The notes beneath the pieces are model-generated. The model was given only the letters and a program-made list of their open reading frames with translations, had not been told where the DNA came from and searched no databases. From positions 1-50,078 of the forward strand of contig JASUSA010000019.1 of assembly GCA_030446305.1 (NCBI GenBank): DNA of 50,078 nt, written 5' to 3'. A program made the translations under genes and the position numbers. Shown in pieces: positions 7,844 to 14,803 of this stretch. Numbering within the stretch: position 1 is the first letter of the stretch; each line of letters opens with the position of its first letter. Origin of the DNA: Clostridiales bacterium (lineage in GTDB: Bacteria > Bacillota > Clostridia > Peptostreptococcales > Acidaminobacteraceae).

Positions 7844-9583
7844 ATGGAAAAATTGGGCATGATTCTGCCGTTATTGGTACCCATTATCGGTACACTTTTT
7901 ATTGTTAATAAACGGCTGATCAGTGATAAAAATCTTACAAAAGTTGTAGCGGTAACCGTCATCATCAATTTTGTATGTGTCGTGTATTCATTGTTTTTCA
8001 ATGATCTGACGGCCGTGCATATCTTAAAGGTCAATGCATTTCTCGATATCTATTTTAAAGTCGATCAATTGACGCGCGTGTTCAGTTTGCTGGCGTCTTC
8101 GCTGTGGGTGCTTACGGCATTTTATGCTTTTGCATATATGGATCACGAAAAACGCCATCGCCAGTTTTACACTTTTTTCACTCTTACCTTGGCGGTCATC
8201 ATGGGCGTTGCCTATTCCGGCAATTTATTTACGCTCTATGGCTACTATGAACTCTTAACGCTGTGCACATTACCGTTGGTGATACATCCGGGGACTGCAG
8301 AAGCGCTTCAAAGTGGGAAAAAGTACATTATTTATTCCTTCGGCGGCGCCACACTGGTCGTTCTCGGGATGATGATGCTCTATGCCGTTACGGGAGATAT
8401 GAGTTTTATGGCGCATGGTATTGTGGATTTGTCGCTCATCGAAGGCAATCGCGATTTGCTAAAGTGGAGTTATCTTGCCATGTTTCTAGGATTTGGCGTC
8501 AAGGCGGCATTGGTGCCGTTTCATTCGTGGCTGCCAAATGCCATGGTGGCGCCGACGCCTGTCAGTGCACTCCTGCATGCGGTAGCCGTTGTCAAGAGCG
8601 GTGTGTTTTCACTGATTCGGATGACTTACTTTATTTTTGGAACCCAAACGGTACTGGCGCTGGATGTCACGAAATATTTAATGCCGTTCGTTGTTGTGAC
8701 AATCGTCATGGGCTCTTTGCTGGCGCTGCATCAGGATCACCTTAAAAGACGTTTGGCTTATTCGACGATTTCACAGCTCGGCTATATTTTGCTCGGGATT
8801 CTCATGCTGACACCCAATGGCCTATTGGGTGCCATGCTGCATCTTATCAACCATGCGGTGATTAAAATTACGCTCTTTTTTGTCGTCGGTGCGATTACGC
8901 ACATGACGCACTTCAAGTATATACATCAGATTAGAGGGATCGGCAAACAAATGCCGATTACCATGATTTGCTTTACTGTGGCCGCTATTTCACTCGTTGG
9001 TATTCCGCCGACTAACGGATTTGTTAGCAAGTGGTTCTTGGGACTTGGGGCGCTTAATATCGGCAATTTTCTCTATATCATCATTCTGCTGCTCAGTGCC
9101 TTTTTTACAGCGGGTTATCTGCTGCCAATTTCGGTGACGTCTTTCTTTGTATCCAGTAAGTCTGAGTTCCATGAGCGAGATGGCTATCAAGCGCATTATG
9201 AAACCTTGCACGAAATGAGTGATGACAGCGTGCGAGAGACTACGCGCGAAATGGCGAACGACATGATACATGAAGTTGCACATGAAGCGACACATGAAGC
9301 GACACATGAAACTGCGCACGAAACTGCAAACGACACGATACACGAAATGGCGAACGATACTGCGCACGATACTGCGCATAATACTTTGCGCAACGAAACG
9401 GTTGCGGCGAGGCATTCAGAAGATGGTGAAGCGGGGGCCACAGGTGCGAAGCCAATAAAATTAGAGCCGCCAAAAGGCATGCTTTATCCAATTGTACTTT
9501 TAACGGTCATTATTGTAGGACTTGGCATTTTTCCGAATACCATTATCAATTTTCTCGGCGTCGTTATTCAAGATGCTTTTTAG
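7844..9583 (+). CDS. Second MrpD/NuoL-like antiporter subunit with a His-rich repeat insert
   Basis: A 579-residue polytopic protein of the same proton-antiporter family as the gene before it: YGYYELLTLCTLPLVIH has the TM5-type glutamate, and GVKAALVPFHSWLPNAMVAPTPVSALLHAVAVVKSG has the TM7 and TM8-type lysines. It is clearly divergent from mrpD and is an additional ion-translocating subunit. Between the penultimate and last hydrophobic segments sits an unusual hydrophilic linker (about residues 440-540). Its core is fourteen tetrapeptides of the type x-x-His/Arg/Asn-Glu/Asp. Removing the linker leaves a family-typical length. Duplicated H subunits are known from archaeal Mbs/Mbx complexes; which one this resembles needs a tree. 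Confidence 0.9.
   Translation: MEKLGMILPLLVPIIGTLFIVNKRLISDKNLTKVVAVTVIINFVCVVYSLFFNDLTAVHILKVNAFLDIYFKVDQLTRVFSLLASSLWVLTAFYAFAYMDHEKRHRQFYTFFTLTLAVIMGVAYSGNLFTLYGYYELLTLCTLPLVIHPGTAEALQSGKKYIIYSFGGATLVVLGMMMLYAVTGDMSFMAHGIVDLSLIEGNRDLLKWSYLAMFLGFGVKAALVPFHSWLPNAMVAPTPVSALLHAVAVVKSGVFSLIRMTYFIFGTQTVLALDVTKYLMPFVVVTIVMGSLLALHQDHLKRRLAYSTISQLGYILLGILMLTPNGLLGAMLHLINHAVIKITLFFVVGAITHMTHFKYIHQIRGIGKQMPITMICFTVAAISLVGIPPTNGFVSKWFLGLGALNIGNFLYIIILLLSAFFTAGYLLPISVTSFFVSSKSEFHERDGYQAHYETLHEMSDDSVRETTREMANDMIHEVAHEATHEATHETAHETANDTIHEMANDTAHDTAHNTLRNETVAARHSEDGEAGATGAKPIKLEPPKGMLYPIVLLTVIIVGLGIFPNTIINFLGVVIQDAF
9227..9394 (+). repeat. 12-bp tandem repeat encoding a His-rich tetrapeptide array
   Basis: About fourteen degenerate 12-bp units, best copies gcgacacatgaa, encode residues 462-517 of the second D-like subunit. 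Each unit ends in His-Glu, His-Asp, Arg-Glu or Asn-Asp. His recurs every fourth residue over long stretches, so on an alpha helix the side chains would line up along one gently twisting face. The repeat also creates long false open frames on the other strand. Confidence 0.9.
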
Positions 9584-9595
9584 GGGGTGATGCAT

Positions 9596-11677
9596 ATGAA
9601 TCTCATGCTTATAATCCTGCTGGTTCCTTTTTTGGGTGCATTTATCGGTTATTATCTCGGGTTTAAAAACGAACAATTCCGAAATGTATTCAATATCGTG
9701 TTGACAGCAGCGGAACTGCTGTTCATCATCATGCTCTATCAGTCTGTCCAAGAAGGTCCGATTGAGTATGTGATGCCTAATATCATGGGAACAGGACTGC
9801 ATCTCAAAGTTGATATTATGCGTTATGCAATGCTGTTTATCTCGGGTCTTGCATGGTTTTTGGCAACCATGTATTCAACACAGTATTTAATTAAAAAGAA
9901 AAATAGAAACCGTTATTATTTCTTTTTTATGCTGACCTACGCTACGACGCTTGGCGTCTTTATGTCAGAAAACTTACTCAATATGTTTACCTTTTTTGAA
10001 GGGATGTCATTGACTTCCTATGCGCTGGTCATTCACGACGAAGACCGTTATAGCCATGATGCGGGCAAATCATATCTGGCGATGGCGATTGCCGGCGGCA
10101 TGGTAATGCTCTTTGGTATTTTGATGGAATTTGATTATACCGGGACACTGGATATCGGCGATATGGGTGCTATTTTACCGACGCTCGGCCCTGTTAAATA
10201 TACCATTGCACTACTGATTATGTTTGGCTTTATGATTAAAGCCAGTGTTTTTCCGCTTCACACATGGCTGCCAAAGGCTTACCCGGCGGCACCGACGCCA
10301 TCCAGTGCGATTTTGAGTGGTATACTGTTAAAGACCGGTCTCTTTGGCATTATCATTGTTTTGGTAGAGATGATGGGTTCAGATCCGTATCTTTCGATGC
10401 TCATCTACGCTCTGGGATTGGTCAATATTTATTTAGGCGGCATTCTCGCCATGCTTCAGCGTAATATTAAACGGATTATTGCGTACAGCAGTATGAGCCA
10501 AACTGGGTTTATGCTCATGGGGATTGGGCTTATTGGGATCCTCGGCAAATCGGGTGGTGTTGCACTGGTGGGCACGATTTTATATATGATTAACCATGCC
10601 TTTTTTAAAATCCTGCTATTCTTTGGCGCTGGGATTATCTATATGATTTTAGGTGAACTCAGTATTAATAAAATCGGAGGATTTGGCAGAAACAAGCAGA
10701 AGCTAAAGGTGTTCTTCCTCATTGGTGTTCTCGGTGTTGCCGGGATGCCGGGATTAAGTGGTTTTGTTTCGAAGACGCTGGTTCATGAGGCAATTATAGA
10801 AGCTTATCATCACACGCATTTCATGTTTTTCAAAGTGTCCGAATGGCTTTTCCTTATAGGTGGCGGCTTAACAGTGGCCTATATGCTCAAACTGTTCATT
10901 GCCGTTTTCGTGGAAAAGAATGATGCTTTTCATGGACAGTTTGCAGAACAGGTTCACAAGCGCGCATTGCTGCCAATGGGAATTTTAGCAGCGCTGATCG
11001 TCTTGTTGGGTGTCATGCCGGATACAATTATTGCACCTTTGTCACTTTATGCACATGAAATTGGTATGGAAGTTCCGACACATTTATCGCTCTTTAATGC
11101 AACCACTATTGGTTATGCGGTTATTTCTTTTGTTATCGGCGGGCTGCTGTATGCCTTTATCATCAGGCGCAAACTCTATGTTATGGATGCAACAGAAGGA
11201 AGGCGGATTTTCGTGAATCCGTCACTCTCATGGCTGTCGATTGAATCGGATATTTTTGTTCCCATTATGCGCATTGCGTACATTTTGTTCAGCTTTATTT
11301 TTAAAATTATCGACAATGGTCTTCTGTGGGTTGCGCAGAAGACATCTGAATTCTTTGGCGGCATTGCCAAAATTGATGCTGAAGCAGCGCTGAACGGTAC
11401 TTATAGACAAATTGTAACCCATACAGAACACGCCATTGAAGATGTACGCTATAAGCGGCAGCATCAGACGGATGCCATTTTTGAGGCAGTTTCTGAAAAG
11501 CGTGAGCAAGTAGAGCGATATACCTCTATTACACCTGAGGTAGAGGCGATTGCAAAACTTAAGCTCAAATTTGGCCAAATTCAGCGAATGGCTTCTGGCA
11601 TTACCAGTGCGATTTTTATGTTTGCCTTTGTCGTCGTCTTCAGCATGATTTTTATTTATTACTTCGGACATCAATAG
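9596..11677 (+). CDS. NuoL/MrpA-N-like large antiporter subunit with C-terminal soluble stretch and extra helix
   Basis: A 693-residue polytopic protein. ATG 9596 is chosen because AGGGGGTG (9582-9589) is well spaced; GTG 9587 and ATG 9590 are alternatives. FFEGMSLTSYALVIHD supplies the TM5-type Glu; MIKASVFPLHTWLPKAYPAAPTPSSAIL and ILLKTG give the lysines of the ion path. After the usual fourteen or so helices there is a charged stretch (about residues 570-665) rich in Glu, Lys and Arg that looks helical, then a final membrane helix (ITSAIFMFAFVVVFSMIFIYYF). This resembles the long lateral arm of NuoL/MrpA-type subunits. It is the last gene of the operon. No hydrogenase, NADH or Fe-S subunit follows. 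Confidence 0.88.
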   Translation: MNLMLIILLVPFLGAFIGYYLGFKNEQFRNVFNIVLTAAELLFIIMLYQSVQEGPIEYVMPNIMGTGLHLKVDIMRYAMLFISGLAWFLATMYSTQYLIKKKNRNRYYFFFMLTYATTLGVFMSENLLNMFTFFEGMSLTSYALVIHDEDRYSHDAGKSYLAMAIAGGMVMLFGILMEFDYTGTLDIGDMGAILPTLGPVKYTIALLIMFGFMIKASVFPLHTWLPKAYPAAPTPSSAILSGILLKTGLFGIIIVLVEMMGSDPYLSMLIYALGLVNIYLGGILAMLQRNIKRIIAYSSMSQTGFMLMGIGLIGILGKSGGVALVGTILYMINHAFFKILLFFGAGIIYMILGELSINKIGGFGRNKQKLKVFFLIGVLGVAGMPGLSGFVSKTLVHEAIIEAYHHTHFMFFKVSEWLFLIGGGLTVAYMLKLFIAVFVEKNDAFHGQFAEQVHKRALLPMGILAALIVLLGVMPDTIIAPLSLYAHEIGMEVPTHLSLFNATTIGYAVISFVIGGLLYAFIIRRKLYVMDATEGRRIFVNPSLSWLSIESDIFVPIMRIAYILFSFIFKIIDNGLLWVAQKTSEFFGGIAKIDAEAALNGTYRQIVTHTEHAIEDVRYKRQHQTDAIFEAVSEKREQVERYTSITPEVEAIAKLKLKFGQIQRMASGITSAIFMFAFVVVFSMIFIYYFGHQ

Positions 11678-11824
11678 AAGTCCCGATAAACGGTAATCGC
11701 AAGGGATAGACGGGTTTAAGATGATGCAGTTTTTAAAAACTTGTGAACATTTCTTGAATTTTCAAATTAACTATACTAATTTACTAGGAATTGTATTATA
11801 ATGTCTGTAGTGGAGGTGAGCATT

Positions 11825-12136
11825 ATGTATATTGCGACGAATAAAGAAACATGCGACAAGATTAGAGAAGTCTTGGCAGCTCAAGCGGATAAACCTCAGA
11901 ATATTAGAGTTTTTATCGCAGGTATGGCTTGCAGCGGTCCAAGCTTTGGCCTTGGCTTAGATAACATCAATGACGAAGATGTTACAGAAATCGTTGAAGG
12001 TGTTAATTTTGTACTTGAGAAATCAGTATTTGACAGCGTTGGCGAAATCAAAGTAGAGTGGGTCGGCAATGGTTATTCGGTTCAGCCGGTAAACGTTCAG
12101 CCATCTGCATGTGGTTCTTGCTCAAGCTGTGGCTAA
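11825..12136 (+). CDS. HesB/IscA-like small protein, cysteine form
   Basis: A 103-residue protein. ATG 11825 has GGAGGTGAG (11812-11820) at good distance; ATG 11801 upstream overlaps a TATAAT and has no site. It is strongly similar to the selenoprotein encoded 130 bases downstream: both share KIREVL, DKPQN, IAGM and GLGLD, with Cys36 here where the other has selenocysteine. The tail is Cys-rich (CGSCSSCG). HesB/IscA-type proteins carry Fe-S clusters or iron in other organisms; the role of this subgroup is not established. The 147 bases before it show no convincing terminator for the antiporter operon, but do hold a TATAAT at 11797-11802. Confidence 0.85.
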   Translation: MYIATNKETCDKIREVLAAQADKPQNIRVFIAGMACSGPSFGLGLDNINDEDVTEIVEGVNFVLEKSVFDSVGEIKVEWVGNGYSVQPVNVQPSACGSCSSCG

Positions 12137-12146
12137 CAAAAATAAG

Positions 12147-12175
12147 ACGACGATCTGATGCGTCGTTTTTTTTTC
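12147..12175 (+). terminator. Intrinsic terminator after the cysteine-form HesB-like gene
   Basis: ACGACG (12147-12152) pairs with CGTCGT (12161-12166) around an 8-base loop, followed by a run of nine T. It implies that the two HesB-like genes are separately transcribed. Confidence 0.8.
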
Positions 12176-12207
12176 AAAAAAATACCCCCCCTCACGCGGG
12201 TTTTGCT

Positions 12208-12235
12208 TTTGTTTCGCTTCGAAGTAGGGTATAAT
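12208..12235 (+). promoter_or_regulatory. Likely promoter of the selenoprotein gene
   Basis: A perfect -10 TATAAT (12230-12235) is preceded by a weak TTTGTT -35 (12208-12213) at 16 bp. The ATG is 33 bases downstream. Confidence 0.5.
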
Positions 12236-12267
12236 TACTTAAGGTTGTTTTTGAAGGAGGTAGCACG

Positions 12268-12558
12268 ATGTACTTTAAATGTGATGGTGATACCTGCGAT
12301 AAAATCAGGGAAGTTCTTGAAAAGCAAAAGGACAAACCGCAAAATGTTAGGATTTATATCGCGGGCATGGGCTGAGGCGGCCCAAATTTTGGTCTAGGTC
12401 TAGATCATTTGGGTGAAGAAGATATTCAGGAAAATATCGGTGGCGTCAATTTCATTATGGAAAAATACCTGTTTGATTCTGTCGGCAGAGTTGAAATCAG
12501 ATGGAATGGCTATGGTTATTCGATTTATGCCGATGGCGTTGGCGCAGGCAGCTGTTAG
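12268..12558 (+). CDS. HesB-like selenoprotein with in-frame UGA (selenocysteine 36)
   Basis: The frame from ATG 12268 (AAGGAGG at 12254-12260) to TAG 12556-12558 encodes 96 residues if the single in-frame TGA at 12373-12375 is read as Sec. Support comes from three sources. The upstream paralogue has Cys at exactly residue 36. Similarity continues without frame change on both sides (IAGMG-U-GGPNFGLGLD, then GGVNFIMEK and FDSVGRVEI). A SECIS-like hairpin follows the TGA. The C-terminus keeps one Cys (GAGSC) but not the Cys-rich tail of the paralogue. HesB-like selenoproteins are a known clostridial family of unclear function, possibly in thiol/iron chemistry. A naive gene caller would miss it or call a pseudogene. 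Confidence 0.9.
12373..12413 (+). promoter_or_regulatory. Bacterial SECIS element downstream of the selenocysteine UGA
   Basis: After TGA 12373-12375, CCCAAAT (12381-12387) pairs with ATTTGGG (12407-12413). A TTT bulge (12388-12390) follows on the 5' side, then GGTCTA (12391-12396) pairs with TAGATC (12401-12406, one G-U), closing a GGTC loop (12397-12400). A bulged U about 17 bases into the element and a GGUC apical loop are the features SelB recognises in the well-studied fdhF element. All pairings lie inside the coding frame. Confidence 0.85.
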
Positions 12559-12579
12559 AAAAGTTGACCCTAATATCAT

Positions 12580-12615
12580 AAAAAGAGCGAACATCAATGT
12601 GATGGCGCTCTTTTT
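12580..12615 (+). terminator. Bidirectional intrinsic terminator between the selenoprotein gene and the glg cluster
   Basis: AAAAAGAGCG (12580-12589) pairs with CGCTCTTTTT (12606-12615), with a further inner CATCA/TGATG stem. It has T runs on both strands, so it can end the selenoprotein transcript and, in the other direction, the pulA transcript that stops at 12713. Confidence 0.85.
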
Positions 12616-12712
12616 TGTATAGAAGGGTTAAGATTGGATGATGTCATTTCCTCATTTTAATAAATTGAGATACAACTTATGATTATTTTGCTTGTGACAC
12701 GCTACAGCTGTA

Positions 12713-14686
12713 TCAAATGTTGAGCAGTATATCGCCCTGGGACAGCGGTGAGAATTTATAAATAGCCGAACTGAATCGCGGCACCTTGATTAAGTGATGT
12801 GTTTGATGCTCAATTTGGTGCGGTTCATAACGCATGCCGCTCTCATCAAAAATGAGTTCGATTTTTAAAAATTCAAGCGGTATTTTTTGCTGGTAAGACG
12901 CGCAAAGCTGTCCCATGATTTCTGAAATAGAAAGCATGAATTCTGATGGCTGTGCATTGTGTACAATGAACAAACACTTGTAATCGTCGGTTTCTTCCCC
13001 GAGGATACTCATGGCAATAACATTGGTTTGATGACCAATGTGTTCCGTGTGCTCATAAATTTTAACGCGTCTTCGAATGTCTTCTGCGGTATGAAGGCTA
13101 AAGCATTTCATTTTTTTTCGAAAGGCAATTAAATCTCTCACGTATAAGTAAAAAGCGTAATGAGCCATTTTTTCGTCCCAGTGGATGGCGTTGACAGACA
13201 AATCGGCATTATAAGAGTTATGATTGCCATTTTTGCTGCGGAGGCATTCGTTGCCTTCATGAAGAAAGGGAACACCCTGTGCCATAAACAACAAATTGAA
13301 AGCGAGTTTGTTAAGACGAATGAGATCGTCTTCGCTGCCGGTCGGATTTGTCTTTTGAAGCTTGTCGTAAAGAATAAGGTTATCATGTGAATTTATATAA
13401 TTAATTGTTTCACTTGGCGTTGTTGTAAAGCCAACGAAGTTCGCGTCATAGGGAATAGACCCGAGAAGGCCAATTTGCGTTCGATGTTTTAAGTCCAGAT
13501 TGCCTTGGAGAAAGCCATAACCGTAGCCGTCGTTATCCCCTTTGATGGCATCTCGGAATTCGTCGTTAAAGAGCGCGAATCCCTTATTGCACTGTGCACC
13601 GCGGAAAAGGCGTTTTGAATCTGCCAAAGTTGATAAGCCTCCCATCCAAGGTTCGCCGTAAATGAGGATGCCGGGCTTGATGTCTGATAGCGTTTTTTGA
13701 ATAAGCACCAGCGTGTCCATATCAATGAGGGCCATGAGGTCGAAGCGAAACCCGTCGATATGGTATTCTTCGACCCAGTAGCGCAGTGATTCGAGTATGA
13801 ACTTTTGAACCATTGGATTTTCAGTTGCCAGTTCATTGCCGCAACCTGAACCGTTTGAAAATTTGCCATCCTTTGTCATACGATAGTAATAGCCTGGGGC
13901 GAGAACGTTAAAACTGGCGTGTTTACTCCTGTACGTATGATTATATACGACGTCCATAACAACCCGCATTCCCTTTTGGTGCAGGGTTTGTATCAATGTT
14001 TTCAGTTCAATGATACGCGAGATCGGATCTTGTGGATCCAGTGCATAACTGCCTTCTGGCGTGTTATAGTGTTCAGGATCATATCCCCAGTTGTAAGCAT
14101 TTAAATCTTCGCTGAGTTCGTCGACGGATATAAAATCAAATACGGGCATTAAGTGGACGTGTGTGATTCCGAGGTCTACCAGATGATCCAGTCCGGTTGC
14201 ATAGCCTTCGTAAGCGGTATCCTCTTCGCATAGCCCCAGATATTTCCCGGGGAAAGAGGATTTTGCCGTCGGATCAGCGGTATAGTCTTTAATGTGCAAT
14301 TCATATAAAATTGCTTCTGTATGCGGCATTGGCGGCATAGGCAAGTCATCAGACCATCCCTCGGGATTGGTCTTTTGAAGGTCGACGATTGCGCCTCTTG
14401 CGCCGTTGGCGCTGGTTGAAACGGCATATGGGTCTGTAATTTCATCACGATCGTCTATAATAAATGTGTAATAATAGCCATGATAGTCACCTTCCAGCGT
14501 GATACTATAGACGCCGTCGGTGTCCTTTAACATTTTATAAAGTGTTCTTTGCAGCACTTTGGGATGATCGTACAGTGCTAATTTGACATCGTTGACCGTG
14601 GGTGCCCATACGTTGACGGTGGTTTGTGCAGGCGTATAAATGACGCCTAATTTTTTTGAAGTTATGGGAAAGGTCACTTCGTTCAT
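12713..14686 (-). CDS. pulA: Type I pullulanase / glycogen debranching enzyme
   Basis: A 657-residue GH13 enzyme that hydrolyses alpha-1,6 branches of glycogen or pullulan. ATG 14686 is chosen because AAAGGAGT (14693-14700) precedes it; the longer frame to 14779 starts in spacer DNA. An N-terminal CBM48-like domain (about 10-110) precedes the catalytic barrel. YNWGYDPEHYNTPEGSY is the pullulanase type I hallmark. The catalytic residues are nucleophile Asp316 in GFRFDLM, acid Glu345 in IYGEPW, and the Asp in NSHDN. There is no signal peptide, so it works inside the cell on stored glycogen together with the phosphorylase encoded just upstream. It is the last gene of the glg cluster, 117 bases after glgP. 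Confidence 0.92.
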   Translation of the reverse strand: MNEVTFPITSKKLGVIYTPAQTTVNVWAPTVNDVKLALYDHPKVLQRTLYKMLKDTDGVYSITLEGDYHGYYYTFIIDDRDEITDPYAVSTSANGARGAIVDLQKTNPEGWSDDLPMPPMPHTEAILYELHIKDYTADPTAKSSFPGKYLGLCEEDTAYEGYATGLDHLVDLGITHVHLMPVFDFISVDELSEDLNAYNWGYDPEHYNTPEGSYALDPQDPISRIIELKTLIQTLHQKGMRVVMDVVYNHTYRSKHASFNVLAPGYYYRMTKDGKFSNGSGCGNELATENPMVQKFILESLRYWVEEYHIDGFRFDLMALIDMDTLVLIQKTLSDIKPGILIYGEPWMGGLSTLADSKRLFRGAQCNKGFALFNDEFRDAIKGDNDGYGYGFLQGNLDLKHRTQIGLLGSIPYDANFVGFTTTPSETINYINSHDNLILYDKLQKTNPTGSEDDLIRLNKLAFNLLFMAQGVPFLHEGNECLRSKNGNHNSYNADLSVNAIHWDEKMAHYAFYLYVRDLIAFRKKMKCFSLHTAEDIRRRVKIYEHTEHIGHQTNVIAMSILGEETDDYKCLFIVHNAQPSEFMLSISEIMGQLCASYQQKIPLEFLKIELIFDESGMRYEPHQIEHQTHHLIKVPRFSSAIYKFSPLSQGDILLNI

Positions 14687-14803
14687 CAAATGACTCCTTT
14701 TACGATCGCGTACAGGGTATAAAGGTATCCGCAGACGCGAAGGGCAATGGTTTAAAATGATTAAAGAAAAATACCGCATTAAGGTACTACTATGTTATGC
14801 CAA

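Noticed and set aside
9227..9394. CRISPR-like array
   Set aside because: The units are 12 bp with no spacers and lie inside a coding frame with a protein-level pattern.
8990..9491. Several long open frames on both strands rich in His, Arg, Ser, Cys and Val
   Set aside because: They are by-products of the 12-bp repeat, which lacks stops in several frames. None has a ribosome site, and the real antiporter frame spans the region.
11729..11742. AGTTTTTAAAAACT after the antiporter operon as a terminator
   Set aside because: It is a palindrome without a loop or T run, so it cannot form a normal intrinsic terminator.
12268..12375. Sec-form gene as a pseudogene broken by a stop codon
   Set aside because: Similarity to the paralogue continues unchanged after the TGA, the aligned residue is Cys, and a SECIS-like hairpin follows. 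Recoding explains it better than decay.
12158..12397. Open frame of 79 codons overlapping the terminator and the start of the Sec-form HesB-like gene
   Set aside because: It has no ribosome site, begins in the terminator, and reads the selenoprotein region in a different frame without any family similarity.
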